A stretch of DNA of 64,000 bases. Origin: Azohydromonas sediminis (lineage in GTDB: Bacteria > Pseudomonadota > Gammaproteobacteria > Burkholderiales > Burkholderiaceae_C). This document shows positions 20,375 to 32,762 of the stretch, piece by piece. The position numbers and the translations under genes are program-made. The stretch lies in contig NZ_QOAZ01000003.1 in NCBI RefSeq assembly GCF_003574675.1, forward strand, positions 62,001 through 126,000, written 5' to 3'. The notes beneath the pieces are model-generated. The model was not told the origin of the DNA. It saw only the letters and a list, made by a program, of their open reading frames with translations, and ran no database searches. Every line of letters starts with the position of its first letter. The first letter of the stretch is position 1.

Positions 20375-21055
20375 TCACGCGGCGGCCGCCGGCGCGCACT
20401 CCAACACGTAGCCGAAGCCGCGCACCGTCTTGATCACGACGCCGAGGTCGGCGAAGCGCTTGCGCAGCCGGTGCACGTAAACCTCGACCGAGTTCTCGCT
20501 GAAATCGGCCTCCCAGCTCGACAGCGTCGCGACGATGCTGTCCTTCGGCACGACGCGGCCGGCCTTGTGCATCAGCAGCTCGGTCAGCGCCAGCTCGCGC
20601 GGGCTCATGTGCACGCGCTGCCCGCGCCAGCGCAGCTCGCGCTGCGTCAGGTCAAGCTCGAGCTCGCCCAGCGTCAGGCGCTCGGACAGTCGCCCGTCGG
20701 CACGGCACTTGAGTGCGCGCACGCGCGCGACGAGCTCGGCAATGTCGAACGGCTTGACGAGGTAGTCGTCGGCGCCGGCATTCAGGCCCTCGACGCGGTC
20801 GCCGAGTTCGTCGCGCGCCGTCAGCAGCAGCACCGGAACGCGCGCGCCGCGTGCGCGCCAGTGGCGCAGCACGTCCATGCCGTCGCAGCCGGACAGCCCC
20901 AAGTCGAGCACCGCGACGTCGTACACCCCGACGTCGCCGGCCGCCAGCGCCGGGCGCCCGTCGTGCAGCACGTCGACGCTCCAGCCCTCGCGCTCGAAGG
21001 CGCGCCCCACGCCGAGGCTCAGCGCGGGGTCGTCCTCGACGAGCAGGATGCGCAT
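20375..21055 (-). CDS. OmpR-family response regulator (QseB/TctD-like)
   Basis: DNA-binding response regulator of 226 aa, partner of the kinase encoded next to it. The receiver domain has acidic pocket EDD at 7-9, phospho-acceptor Asp51 (VLDLGL), Thr79 and Lys101 (LVKPFD). The winged-helix output domain holds MSPRELALTELLM and ENSVEVYVHRLRKRF, then TVRGFGYVL. ATG 21055 gives the standard MRILLVEDD start. Upstream, 26 bases away, is the end of sodB; the gene could be read through from there or have its own promoter. Confidence 0.92.
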   Translation of the reverse strand: MRILLVEDDPALSLGVGRAFEREGWSVDVLHDGRPALAAGDVGVYDVAVLDLGLSGCDGMDVLRHWRARGARVPVLLLTARDELGDRVEGLNAGADDYLVKPFDIAELVARVRALKCRADGRLSERLTLGELELDLTQRELRWRGQRVHMSPRELALTELLMHKAGRVVPKDSIVATLSSWEADFSENSVEVYVHRLRKRFADLGVVIKTVRGFGYVLECAPAAAA

Positions 21056-21081
21056 CCGGGCCGCGGCGCGGGCGCCGGCGC

Positions 21082-21669
21082 TCAGGCGAAGTTCTTCTGC
21101 GCGAAGTCCCAGTTGACCAGCTTGTCGAGGAAGGTCTCGACGAACTTCTGGCGCAGGTTGCGGTAGTCGATGTAGTAGGCGTGCTCCCACACGTCGACCG
21201 TCAGCAGCGCCTTGTCGGCGGTGGTCAGCGGCGTGCCGGCCGCCCCGGTGTTGACGATGTCGACACTGCCGTCGGGCTTCTTGACGAGCCACGTCCAGCC
21301 CGAGCCGAAATTGCCGACCGCGCTCTTGACGAACGCCTCCTTGAACGCCGCGTAGCTGCCCCACTTGGCATTGATCGCCGCGGCCAGCGCGCCGGTGGGC
21401 TCGCCGCCGCCGCCCGGCTTCATGCAGTTCCAGAAGAAGGTGTGGTTCCACACCTGCGCGGCGTTGTTGTAGACCGGGCTCGGGTTGGGCGCCTTGCGCA
21501 CGATGTCCTCGAGCGACATCGACTCGTACTCGGTGCCCTTCTGCAGGTTGTTGAGGTTGACGACGTAGGCGTTGTGGTGCTTGCCGTGGTGGTACTCGAG
21601 CGTCTCGCGGCTGTAGTGCGGCGCGAGGGCGTCGATCGGGTACGGCAGGGGCGGCAGCGTGTGTTCCAT
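21082..21669 (-). CDS. sodB: Superoxide dismutase, Fe type
   Basis: Cytoplasmic iron superoxide dismutase of 195 aa that detoxifies superoxide. Metal ligands are visible: His in YHHGKHHNAYV near residue 28, His in QVWNHTFFWNCM, and Asp and His in DVWEHAYYIDY. FGSGWTWLV and the overall pattern are of the Fe form, though Mn or cambialistic use cannot be excluded by eye. ATG 21669 (MEHTLPPLPY) is the family start; longer in-frame DNA is not coding. TACAAT at 21738-21743 on the minus strand could be its -10. Confidence 0.95.
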   Translation of the reverse strand: MEHTLPPLPYPIDALAPHYSRETLEYHHGKHHNAYVVNLNNLQKGTEYESMSLEDIVRKAPNPSPVYNNAAQVWNHTFFWNCMKPGGGGEPTGALAAAINAKWGSYAAFKEAFVKSAVGNFGSGWTWLVKKPDGSVDIVNTGAAGTPLTTADKALLTVDVWEHAYYIDYRNLRQKFVETFLDKLVNWDFAQKNFA

Positions 21670-21819
21670 GGTTCGGTCCTCGGTTCGTTGGGGCGCCGCG
21701 TGCGGCGCGGCGACGACGCTAGCAGTGACGCGGCGCGATTGTAGGCAGCGGCCGGTGCGCGGCCACGCCGCGGTGCGATGGCCCCATCGCGCGGGCGGGT
21801 GCCGCGCCGCGGCGCCCAC

Positions 21820-23130
21820 TCAGCGCGGCGGCTCGTCGGCGCCGCGCAGCCGCACGTCGAGCACCTGCGCACTCGCCTCGCCGTCGGCCCACACCGCGTG
21901 CACGCGCTGGCCGGACGCGAGCGCCGCAGCCGAGACGATCGGCCGCCGCGCCTCGTCGGTGACCCACGCATAGCCGCGCGCGAGCACCTGCGCCGGGTCG
22001 AGCGCGGCCAGCCGCGCCTGCCACGTGTCCAGTGCCGCGCCGCGCCGCTGCAGGCCCGCGTGCACCGCCCCGCGCAGACGCGCCGCCAGCAGCGGCGCGC
22101 GTCCCTGCTGGCGCTGCAGCGCCTGCCGCAGCGCCGCGAGCAGACGCTGCGCGAGCAGCGCGTGGCGCTGGCGGTGCGCCGCCAGCAGCGCCGACGGCCG
22201 CGCGAGCTGCAGCGCGCGCTGGTCGAGGCGCTGCGCGTGCGCATCGAGGGTGCGCCGCAGCGGCCGGTGCAGCCGCAGCGCCAGCGCGTCGAGCTGCTCG
22301 AGCGCTTGCCGCTGCGACGGCGCGGCGAGCTCGGCCGCCGCGGTCGGCGTCGGCGCGCGCAGGTCGGCGGCGAAGTCGGCCAGCGTGACGTCGGTCTCGT
22401 GGCCGACGCCGCACACCACCGGGATCGGCGACGCGGCGATCGCGCGCACGACGCGCTCGTCGTTGAATGCCCACAGGTCTTCGAGCGAACCGCCGCCGCG
22501 GCAGACGATCAGCGTGTCGACCTCGGCGCGCCGCGCCGCGGTGCCGATCGCCGCCGCGAGCGCCGGCGGCGCGTCGGGGCCCTGCACCGGCGCCGGGTAG
22601 ACGACGACGCGCACCTGCGGCGCGCGCCGCGCCAGGGCACTGAGCACGTCGTGCAGCGCCGCGGCGGCGAGCGACGTGACGACGCCCACGGCGCGCGGGA
22701 AGCGCGGCAGCGCCCGCTTGCGCGAGGCGTCGAACAGGCCCTCGGCCTCGAGCCGGGCCTTCAGGCGAAGGAACTGTTCGTACAGCGTGCCCTCGCCGGC
22801 CGGGCGCATCGACTCGACGACGAGCTGCAGCTCGCCGCGCGGTTCGTACACCGCCAGCCGCCCGCGCAGCGTCACGCGCTGCCCGTCGCGCGGCACGAAG
22901 TCGAGCAGCGACGCCGCGCGACGGAACATCGCGCAGCGCAGCGTCGCGGCGTCGCCGTCGGCGTCTTTCAGCGTGAAGTAGCAGTGCCCGCTGGGCGCGC
23001 GCGAGAAACCCGACAGCTCGCCGGCGACGGCCACCGCGCCGAAGCGCGCGGCCAGCGCATCGCCGATGGCTAGCAGCAGCGCCGCGACGCCCCACACCTG
23101 CGGCGCGGACGCCGACGGTGCGTCAGCCAA
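21820..23130 (-). CDS. xseA: Exodeoxyribonuclease VII large subunit
   Basis: Catalytic subunit of the single-strand exonuclease ExoVII. The N-terminal OB-fold shows VAGELSGFSRAPSGHCYFTLKD, followed by the nuclease core FPRAVGVVTSLAAAALHDVL, CRGGGSLEDLWAFNDE and GVGHETDVTLADFAADLRAPTP. A long Arg/Ala/Gln-rich coiled-coil follows, then the C-terminal segment RGYAWVTDE. The start is uncertain: TTG 23130 gives a family-like length of 436 aa, while an in-frame TTG at 23178 would add 16 residues. The small subunit xseB is not in the window, which is common. Confidence 0.9.
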   Translation of the reverse strand: MADAPSASAPQVWGVAALLLAIGDALAARFGAVAVAGELSGFSRAPSGHCYFTLKDADGDAATLRCAMFRRAASLLDFVPRDGQRVTLRGRLAVYEPRGELQLVVESMRPAGEGTLYEQFLRLKARLEAEGLFDASRKRALPRFPRAVGVVTSLAAAALHDVLSALARRAPQVRVVVYPAPVQGPDAPPALAAAIGTAARRAEVDTLIVCRGGGSLEDLWAFNDERVVRAIAASPIPVVCGVGHETDVTLADFAADLRAPTPTAAAELAAPSQRQALEQLDALALRLHRPLRRTLDAHAQRLDQRALQLARPSALLAAHRQRHALLAQRLLAALRQALQRQQGRAPLLAARLRGAVHAGLQRRGAALDTWQARLAALDPAQVLARGYAWVTDEARRPIVSAAALASGQRVHAVWADGEASAQVLDVRLRGADEPPR

Positions 23131-23483
23131 GGCGCACCCGCCCGGTGCGCGCGCGCCGGCGCCGCGAGAACTCCACAAGGAAGACGCCGCTGCGACGCCG
23201 CCTCGCGAACGCCGTCACAGTGCTGTCACTTCCGTGCAAGTGCTTGATGTGCAATGGTTTTTCGCTGCTCAAAGCTTGTGCAGACCGACCGGTGTCGCGT
23301 CGTCGCGCGCCTTTGGCGCAGGCGTCGACGCGTTGCCCACAATGTTGTCCACAGAAACGGTGGATTGTCGGCCAAAGCGCCGTCAGTTGCGGCCGGTCGC
23401 GCGCAGGGCAACGGTGATAATCGCGCCCGCCGACCCCGCATCATCCAGGCGCCGAGCCGCGCCGACGCACAACGAGGACGCCG
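23131..23483. other. Intergenic region between xseA and exbB
   Basis: About 350 bases between divergent genes with no convincing ORF, noticeably less GC-rich in the middle. It must hold promoters for xseA and for the exbB operon. A GATAAT at 23416-23421 may be the exbB -10. Two similar nonamers, TTGCCCACA (23333-23341) and TTGTCCACA (23345-23353), resemble DnaA boxes but carry a G at position three. Nothing else recognisable. Confidence 0.5.
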
Positions 23484-24119
23484 TTGATCTCGATCATCCA
23501 AGCCGCCGGCTGGCCGATCTGGCCGCTGATCCTGTGCTCGATCGTCGCGCTGGCGCTCATCATCGAGCGGCTGCTGACGCTGCGGGCCAAGCGCGTCGCC
23601 CCGCCGACGCTGGTCGACGAGGTCATCGGCGTCACGCGCAGCTCGCTGCCGCCGGCCGACGTCGTCAACAAGCTCGCCGAGAGTTCGGTGCTCGGCAGCG
23701 TGCTGGCCGCCGGGCTGCGCAGCGTCGTCGCCGACCCGCGCATCACCGAGGAGGCGCTGCGCCAGTCGTTCGAGAGCGCGGGCCGGCGCGCCGTGCACCT
23801 GCTCGAGCGCTACCTCAACACGCTGGGCACGATCGCCAGCGCCGCGCCGCTGCTCGGGCTGCTCGGCACCGTCGTAGGGATGATCGAGATCTTTGCCGCG
23901 CAGGGCGCGTCGGGCGTCGCGACCAACCCCGAGCAGCTCGGTCGCGGCATCTCGATCGCGCTGTACAACACCGCGTTCGGGCTGATCATCGCGATCCCGA
24001 CGATGATGTTCTACCGCTTCTTTCGCGGCCGCGTCGACGAGTTCACGCTCGAGATGGAGCACGCGGCCGAGCGCCTCGTGCCGCACCTGATGCGCTTCGT
24101 CGTGCGCCCGCCGCAGTGA
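23484..24119 (+). CDS. exbB: MotA/TolQ/ExbB proton channel family protein
   Basis: Inner-membrane proton-channel subunit, 211 aa, with three expected helices: residues about 10-30, 115-140 and 160-180. The signature region LNTLGTIASAAPLLGLLGTV and GMIEIF is in helix two, and the conserved IALYNTAFGLIIAIPTM in helix three. Start is TTG 23484, supported by GAGG six bases upstream and by the absence of another start. It pairs with ExbD 25 bases downstream. Whether it serves TonB or another process is unclear, since no tonB is in the window; lpxK follows in the same operon. Confidence 0.9.
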   Translation: MISIIQAAGWPIWPLILCSIVALALIIERLLTLRAKRVAPPTLVDEVIGVTRSSLPPADVVNKLAESSVLGSVLAAGLRSVVADPRITEEALRQSFESAGRRAVHLLERYLNTLGTIASAAPLLGLLGTVVGMIEIFAAQGASGVATNPEQLGRGISIALYNTAFGLIIAIPTMMFYRFFRGRVDEFTLEMEHAAERLVPHLMRFVVRPPQ

Positions 24120-24144
24120 GCCACGGCCCGGCCGCGAGTCCGTC

Positions 24145-24570
24145 ATGAACTTCCGCAAGCAGCGCGGCGAGGATCCGGAGATCAACCTGATCCCGTTCAT
24201 CGACATCCTGCTGGTGATCCTCATCTTCCTGATGCTGACCACCACCTACTCGCGCTTCACTGAACTGCAGCTGACGCTGCCCACCGCCGACGCCGAGCGG
24301 CTGCAGCAGCGCCCGCACGAGATCGTCGTCGCCGTCGGCGCCGACGGGCGCTACGTCGTCGACCGCACGCCGCTGCCCGGCGGGCCGGCCGTCGAGGCGC
24401 TGACGCAGGCACTCGTGCAGGCCGCCCAGGGCCGGCAGGACCCGGTCGTCATCATCAGCGCCGACGCCACTGCCGCGCACCAGTCGGTCGTCAACGTGCT
24501 CGACGCCGCGCGCCGCGCGGGGCTCGCGCGCCTGACCTTCGCCGCGCAGACCGACGCGGCCGGCCGCTAG
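24145..24570 (+). CDS. exbD: ExbD/TolR family biopolymer transport protein
   Basis: Partner of ExbB, 141 aa. A short cytoplasmic N-terminus (MNFRKQRGEDPEINLIPFID) carries the conserved Asp just inside the single helix DILLVILIFLMLTTTY, which is the proton-carrying residue of the family. A periplasmic domain follows. ATG 24145. The stop lies 11 bases before lpxK, so exbBD-lpxK are one transcription unit; this exbBD-lpxK arrangement recurs in many beta- and gammaproteobacteria. Confidence 0.93.
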   Translation: MNFRKQRGEDPEINLIPFIDILLVILIFLMLTTTYSRFTELQLTLPTADAERLQQRPHEIVVAVGADGRYVVDRTPLPGGPAVEALTQALVQAAQGRQDPVVIISADATAAHQSVVNVLDAARRAGLARLTFAAQTDAAGR

Positions 24571-24581
24571 AGCGCCGCGCG

Positions 24582-25631
24582 GTGACCGCCGCCGGCCTCA
24601 CCGGCCTCGAGGCACTGTGGCAACGCCACGCGTGGCGCGCGCGGCCGAGCCTGCTCGCGCGCGCGCTGCAGCCGCTGTCTTGGCTGTACGCCGCCGTCGC
24701 GGCGGTCCTGCACTGGCCGTACCGCGTGGGTCTGCGCCGCCCTGCGCCGCTGCCGGTGCCGGTCGTCGTCGTCGGCAACCTCGTCGTCGGGGGTGCCGGC
24801 AAGACGCCGACCGTGATCGCGCTCGTGCGCTGGCTGCGCGCCCACGGTTGGCATCCCGGCGTCGTCTCGCGCGGCTACGGCCGACGCGGTGACGCCGTGC
24901 GCGCCGTCGACGCCACCGCGACGGCGGCCGACGTCGGCGACGAGCCGCGGCTGATCGCGCGGCGCACCGGCGTGCCGGTCGTCGTCGGGCGTGACCGCGT
25001 CGCCGCGGCACGGGCGCTGCTGCGCGCGCACCCGCAGGTCGACGTGGTGGTCAGCGACGACGGGCTGCAGCACGACCGGCTGCCGCGCGACCTCGCGATC
25101 GTCGTGTTCGACGAACGCGGCATCGGCAACGGCCTGCGGCTGCCCGCCGGGCCGCTGCGCGCGCCGATGCCGCGCCAGGTGCCGCCGCGCACCCTCGTGC
25201 TGTACAACGCCGAGCGGCCGACGACGCCGTGGCCCGGCAGCTGCGTGCGCCGCGCACTCGCGGGGGCCGTCGCGCTCGACGCGTGGTGGCGCGGCGAGCC
25301 GCCGACGGCCGCCGCGCTCGCGGCGCTGCGCGGGCGGCCGCTGCGGGCCGCCGCCGGCATCGCGTCGCCGCAGCGCTTCTTCGCGATGCTCGAGGCGCAG
25401 GGCCTCGCGTTCGAGCGCCTGCCGCTGCCCGACCACCACGACTACGCGACGCTGCCGTGGCCCGCGGACACGCGCGACGTCGTCGTCACCGAGAAAGACG
25501 CCGTCAAACTCGACCCGGCGCGCGTCGGCGCGACGCGGGTATGGGTCGCCCCGCTAGACTTCGCGTTCGACCCTGCCTTCGACGCCGCGCTGGCCGCGGC
25601 GCTGCCGGCGCCCACCGAGACCCGACGATGA
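24582..25631 (+). CDS. lpxK: Tetraacyldisaccharide 4'-kinase
   Basis: Lipid A kinase that phosphorylates the 4' position of the tetraacyldisaccharide precursor at the inner membrane. The 349 aa protein has the LpxK P-loop [13 protein letters not shown] near residue 65, then SRGYGRR and DVGDEP, and [15 protein letters not shown] with the catalytic Asp/His region. TEKDAVKL lies near the C-terminus. The start is GTG 24582. The stop overlaps the following small gene as ATGA. Together with kdsB downstream it makes an LPS-biosynthesis operon. Confidence 0.94.
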   Translation: MTAAGLTGLEALWQRHAWRARPSLLARALQPLSWLYAAVAAVLHWPYRVGLRRPAPLPVPVVVVGNLVVGGAGKTPTVIALVRWLRAHGWHPGVVSRGYGRRGDAVRAVDATATAADVGDEPRLIARRTGVPVVVGRDRVAAARALLRAHPQVDVVVSDDGLQHDRLPRDLAIVVFDERGIGNGLRLPAGPLRAPMPRQVPPRTLVLYNAERPTTPWPGSCVRRALAGAVALDAWWRGEPPTAAALAALRGRPLRAAAGIASPQRFFAMLEAQGLAFERLPLPDHHDYATLPWPADTRDVVVTEKDAVKLDPARVGATRVWVAPLDFAFDPAFDAALAAALPAPTETRR

Positions 25632-25825
25632 CGCTCGACCACCGCCTGATCGAACTGCTGGTATGCCCGGTCTGCAAGGGGCCGCTCGAGCTGCAGCGCG
25701 ACGAGCAGATGCGCCCGAGCGAGCTGGTGTGCCCGGCCGACCGCCTGGCGTTCCCGATCGTCGACGGCATCCCGGTGATGCTCGAGCAGGAGGCCCGCCC
25801 GGTCGAACTGCCGCCGACGCCCTGA
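25628..25825 (+). CDS. Trm112-like small zinc-binding protein
   Basis: Small Trm112/YcaR-family protein of 65 aa. It has CPVCKGPL near the N-terminus and a single later Cys in [19 protein letters not shown], the typical family pattern with a partly degenerate zinc site. YcaR-type genes are almost always between lpxK and kdsB, as here, but their role is unproven. ATG overlaps the lpxK stop. kdsB starts 18 bases after it. Confidence 0.9.
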   Translation: MTLDHRLIELLVCPVCKGPLELQRDEQMRPSELVCPADRLAFPIVDGIPVMLEQEARPVELPPTP

Positions 25826-25843
25826 GCACACAGGGGCTGCGGC

Positions 25844-27425
<1,582 letters not shown>

Positions 27426-27446
27426 GTCCTGCCGCAGCCCGCGCCG

Positions 27447-27467
27447 AGCCGCCTTCGGGCGGCTTTT
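27447..27467 (+). terminator. Intrinsic terminator after adk
   Basis: Stem AGCCGCC, tetraloop TTCG, stem GGCGGCT, continuing into TTTTCGC, starting 22 bases after the adk stop. It closes the exbB-to-adk stretch. Confidence 0.88.
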
Positions 27468-27528
27468 CGCTGCGCGACAATCGACGCGAACGTCAATCCG
27501 TCCCACCGTTTCACGAGGAGCGTTTCCC

Positions 27529-28287
27529 ATGGACATCGCAGGCAAGGTCTTCATCGTCACCGGCGGCGCGTCCGGTCTGGGCGAAGGCACGGCGCGCATG
27601 CTCGCGCGCGAGGGCGGCAAGGTCGTCATCGCCGACCTGCAGGACGACAAGGGCCGCGCCGTGGCCGCCGAGATCGGCGGCGCCTACGTGCACTGCGACG
27701 TCAGCCAGGAGGCCGACGCGCAGGCCGCGGTCGCGCAGGCGGTGTCGATGGGCAAGCTGATGGGGCTGGTCAACTGCGCCGGGATCGCCCCGGCGATGAA
27801 GACGGTCGGCAAGGACGGCGCACACTCGCTGGCCGTCTTCACGAAGACGATCATGGTCAACCTCGTCGGCACGTTCAACATGATCCGCCTCGCCGCCGAA
27901 GCGATGGCGAAGAACGCGCCCGAGCCCACTGGCGAGCGCGGCGTGCTGATCTCCACCGCGAGCGTGGCCGCCTACGACGGCCAGATCGGGCAGGCCGCGT
28001 ACAGCGCGAGCAAGGGCGGCGTCGTGGGCATGACGCTGCCGATCGCGCGCGACCTCGCGCGCAACGGCATCCGCAACATGACGATCGCGCCGGGCATCTT
28101 CGGCACGCCGATGCTGTTCTCGATGCCCAAGGAGGTGCAGGACGCGCTCGCCGCCAGCGTGCCGTTCCCGAGCCGCCTGGGCACGCCCGAAGACTACGCG
28201 AAACTCGTCAAGCACATCATCGAGAACGACATGCTCAACGGCGAGGTGATCCGCCTCGACGGCGCGATCCGCCTGGCGCCGAAGTGA
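27529..28287 (+). CDS. Short-chain dehydrogenase (3-hydroxyacyl-CoA dehydrogenase-like)
   Basis: NAD-dependent SDR of 252 aa. The Rossmann motif [10 protein letters not shown] (residues 12-21), NCAGIAPA, the catalytic Ser in [12 protein letters not shown] and the YSASKGG Tyr/Lys pair are intact. The C-terminal pattern [10 protein letters not shown] and [15 protein letters not shown] resembles the HSD17B10/FadB2-type 3-hydroxyacyl-CoA dehydrogenases of fatty-acid and branched-chain degradation. ATG 27529 is preceded by GAGGAG. It stands alone after the adk terminator; the exact substrate cannot be decided. Confidence 0.88.
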   Translation: MDIAGKVFIVTGGASGLGEGTARMLAREGGKVVIADLQDDKGRAVAAEIGGAYVHCDVSQEADAQAAVAQAVSMGKLMGLVNCAGIAPAMKTVGKDGAHSLAVFTKTIMVNLVGTFNMIRLAAEAMAKNAPEPTGERGVLISTASVAAYDGQIGQAAYSASKGGVVGMTLPIARDLARNGIRNMTIAPGIFGTPMLFSMPKEVQDALAASVPFPSRLGTPEDYAKLVKHIIENDMLNGEVIRLDGAIRLAPK

Positions 28288-28314
28288 CGCCGGTACACGG
28301 CCCGCGCGACGGCC

Positions 28315-30978
28315 TCAGAACCTGAGGTCGACGCTCGCGTAGAACGTGCGCCCGCGCGGGTCGTAGTAGCGGTCGTCGTAGCCGAGCGCGAAGCCGCCGC
28401 CGGCCGACAGCAGCGAGCGCGGCGGCGCGCGGTCGGCGACGTTGAGCACGCCGAGCGTCAGCGCCGACGCGCGGCCGACCTGCCAGCGCGACTGCCAGTC
28501 GAAGGTCACGTGCGAGCGCACGTGGCCGGCATAGTCGATCGGCTCGCCGGTGGCGACGTCGAAGACGACGCCGTCGTCGGCGCTGTACGTCTGGTCGCGG
28601 TAGCCGCTGCGGAAGTTGACCGCGAGCGCGTGCGTCCAGCGGCCGGCGGCCAGCGCGTTGACCCAGCGCCCCTGCCAGCGGAACGTCACCGCGCCGTCGG
28701 GCCCGAAGCGCCCGAGGCTGCTGTGGTACGCGCCGCCGGGCACGAACTGGTAGGCGTCCTTCAGGTGGTGCGTCAGCGCGAGCTGGCTGGTCCACACGCC
28801 CACGGGCAGCCGCGCGCGCGCGCGCACGTCGACGTCGATGCCACGCTGCACCTGCTCGCCGAGGTTGCGGTTGGGCAGCAGCATCGCGAGGTAGGTGGTG
28901 CCGGTGGCGTCGGTGTAGGTCGTGAACAGGTCGCGCCAGGCCAGCGGGTCGGCGAAGATCGTCGCGTCGCTGACCTGGCCGATCGCGCGGCGCACCCGCA
29001 CCTGCCACAGGTCGGCGCCGATCGACAGCGCGTCGAGCGGCTCGACGCGCAGGCCCAGCGTCCACTGCAGCGACTTCTCGGGCTTCAGCGCGGCGTTGCC
29101 CTGCGCGTAGACGTTGTACTGCGAGCCGTCGGGCGGGCACACGGCGCCGAGGTCGTCGGCAATGGCCTGCAGCTCGGGCGTGCAGTCGTAGTAGCTCAGC
29201 GTCGCGCCGTAGAGCTGGCGTGTGGCCTGCACCTGCGACAGCGTCGGCGCCTTGAACCCGGTGCCCACCGACCCGCGCAGCAGCCAGTCGCGCCGCGGCT
29301 GCCAGCGCGCCGACAGCTTGGCCGTCGTCGCGGCGCCGAAGTCCGACGTCGTGTCGTGGCGCAGCGACGCGGTGGCCTCGAATGCGCGCGACAGCGGCGC
29401 GACCAGTTCGGCGAACACGGCGCGCAGCGTGCGCTCGGCGCCGTACGGGACGATGTCGGCGTCCTCGAGGAAGCGCGTGTCGCCGACGCCCTGCGCGAGC
29501 GGCGACGCCGTCTTGCGGTAGCTCTCGCGCGCGATGCCCACACCGGCGGCCAGCGCCAGCGGCCCGCCGGCGAGCGCGCCGATCTCGCGGCTGCCGCGCA
29601 GCTGCGCGGCCTGCAGCTGCGTGCGCCCGCCCTCCCAGAAGCCGGTGATCTGCGCGTCGGCCAGCACCTGCCGCGCGGCGTCGGACTGCTCGCCCGCGGC
29701 CACGTAGGGGTCGATGACGCCGCCGAGCAGGGCGTCGAGCACCGGCGTGCTGCGCAGGTGGCCGCGGCGCAGCAGCGTGGCCTGCCGGTTCTGCGAGTGC
29801 GTCAGCGTCGCGACGTAGTCCCACCCGGCAGCGATGCCCTCGACGCCGAGCACCGCGTGGCGCGCCGTCGTGCGCTCGTCCTGCTTGCGGCGGCCGGCGT
29901 CGGCCAGCCGGTACAGCACGAAGTCGTCGTCGAGCTCGAGCGCCGGCGCGCGCACCGGCGTGATGCGGCTCGTCGTCGTCGTGCGCGCGGCGAGGAACTC
30001 GCCGAACAGGTGGTGCCCGCCGGCGAGCCGCATGCTGCCCTGCGCGAGCAGCGTCGCGCGCTCGCGCGCCGGCAGCGCCTGCGTGTCGGCCTGCGTGTCG
30101 TAGTAGCACCAGGCGCCGCCGTAGTACGCACCGAGGTCGACGTGCTTCGGCGGGCAGCTGCCGTTGGCGAGCAGGTACGGGTTGACGAAGTCGTCGCCGG
30201 CGGTGATGACGTTCGCCGGCGTCGCGTACACCGAAGGCAGCAGGAACACCGCATCGCGGCCCCGGTAGCGCAGCGGAATCACGCTCGAGCGCGCGAAGCG
30301 CCGCTCGCTCGCCTCGAGCGCCGTGCGGCGCTGCAGGCCGAGCGCGACGGTGACGTTGTGGCCGTCGGCGCCGAAGTCGCCGAAGCCTTGCGCCAGCGCG
30401 ACGCGCTGCTCCTGCGCGCCACCGGACGGGACCCACAGGCCGGCATCGACACGCGCGTCGGCGAAGTGCCGCCGCGTGACGACGTTGACGACGCCGGCCA
30501 CCGCGTCGGCGCCGTACAGCGCCGACGCGCCGTCGGCGAGGATCTCGATGCGCTCGACGGCGGCCAGCGGGATCGTGCTCAGGTCGATGCCGGCGAACGC
30601 GCCAGTGATCGTCTGCCCGGCGAACGGCGCGAGCCGCCGCCCGTTGAGCAGCACCAGCGTGCGGCCCTCGCCGAGGTTGTGCAGCGACGCACCGGCGAAG
30701 CCGGTGCCGCCGCCGCCGACCGACGCGGCGTCGTTGGTGAAGCCGTGCATCGCCGGCAGCGACTGCACGAGTTCCTCCAGCGACGTCGCACCCGACTGCT
30801 CGATCTGCGCGCGCGTGATCGTCTGCACCGGCAGGGCCCCCTCGGCGGCGATGCGGCGCACCGCCGAGCCCGTGATCTCGATGCGCTGCGCGTCGCCCGG
30901 CTGCGCCTGCGCGACCGCGCAGACGGCCACGAAAGCGGCGCCGATCCGCGCGCGCCGGTGTGCCCTCCTCGTCGTCAT
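28315..30978 (-). CDS. TonB-dependent outer-membrane receptor
   Basis: Outer-membrane beta-barrel importer of 887 aa. A signal peptide of about 25 residues follows ATG 30978 (MTTRRAHRRARIG, then AFVAVCAVAQAQ). The plug domain begins RIEITGSAVRR and has ITRAQIEQSGATSLEELVQ, with GRTLVLLNGRRL and IEILADGASALYGADAVAG. The barrel ends YASVDLRF with a terminal Phe. No clear TonB box was recognised. This plug type is common in receptors whose ligand is unknown, and no substrate-specific genes flank it. Confidence 0.9.
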   Translation of the reverse strand: MTTRRAHRRARIGAAFVAVCAVAQAQPGDAQRIEITGSAVRRIAAEGALPVQTITRAQIEQSGATSLEELVQSLPAMHGFTNDAASVGGGGTGFAGASLHNLGEGRTLVLLNGRRLAPFAGQTITGAFAGIDLSTIPLAAVERIEILADGASALYGADAVAGVVNVVTRRHFADARVDAGLWVPSGGAQEQRVALAQGFGDFGADGHNVTVALGLQRRTALEASERRFARSSVIPLRYRGRDAVFLLPSVYATPANVITAGDDFVNPYLLANGSCPPKHVDLGAYYGGAWCYYDTQADTQALPARERATLLAQGSMRLAGGHHLFGEFLAARTTTTSRITPVRAPALELDDDFVLYRLADAGRRKQDERTTARHAVLGVEGIAAGWDYVATLTHSQNRQATLLRRGHLRSTPVLDALLGGVIDPYVAAGEQSDAARQVLADAQITGFWEGGRTQLQAAQLRGSREIGALAGGPLALAAGVGIARESYRKTASPLAQGVGDTRFLEDADIVPYGAERTLRAVFAELVAPLSRAFEATASLRHDTTSDFGAATTAKLSARWQPRRDWLLRGSVGTGFKAPTLSQVQATRQLYGATLSYYDCTPELQAIADDLGAVCPPDGSQYNVYAQGNAALKPEKSLQWTLGLRVEPLDALSIGADLWQVRVRRAIGQVSDATIFADPLAWRDLFTTYTDATGTTYLAMLLPNRNLGEQVQRGIDVDVRARARLPVGVWTSQLALTHHLKDAYQFVPGGAYHSSLGRFGPDGAVTFRWQGRWVNALAAGRWTHALAVNFRSGYRDQTYSADDGVVFDVATGEPIDYAGHVRSHVTFDWQSRWQVGRASALTLGVLNVADRAPPRSLLSAGGGFALGYDDRYYDPRGRTFYASVDLRF

Positions 30979-31097
30979 CTGTGCTGTCGACCGCGTGTTC
31001 CGCTCATGCGGCGGGCCGCGACGTCGCCGGACCTCGCCGTGCACCGGATTGTCCGTTCGTCGGCGGTCGACGCCGACTGCGGGCAAGCCCTACGGGC

Positions 31098-32605
<1,508 letters not shown>

Positions 32606-32762
32606 TCATCGGGCCCCGCAGCCGCCTGCGGCAAGGCCCCCGGCGCACCAACGGCCACGCGCAGCGGGGTCGGTCGCACGGCGGAGGCCGCAGCGAACCG
32701 GCTCGACACCCCCACGGTCGGACGCCTCTGCCGGCTCCCGGACGGCTGGCCGTGAGTCTGGA

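Noticed and set aside
30979-31097. Possible small gene between the receptor and ldcA
   Set aside because: The open frame there is only an in-frame extension of the receptor without ribosome-binding site; the signal peptide fixes the start at 30978.
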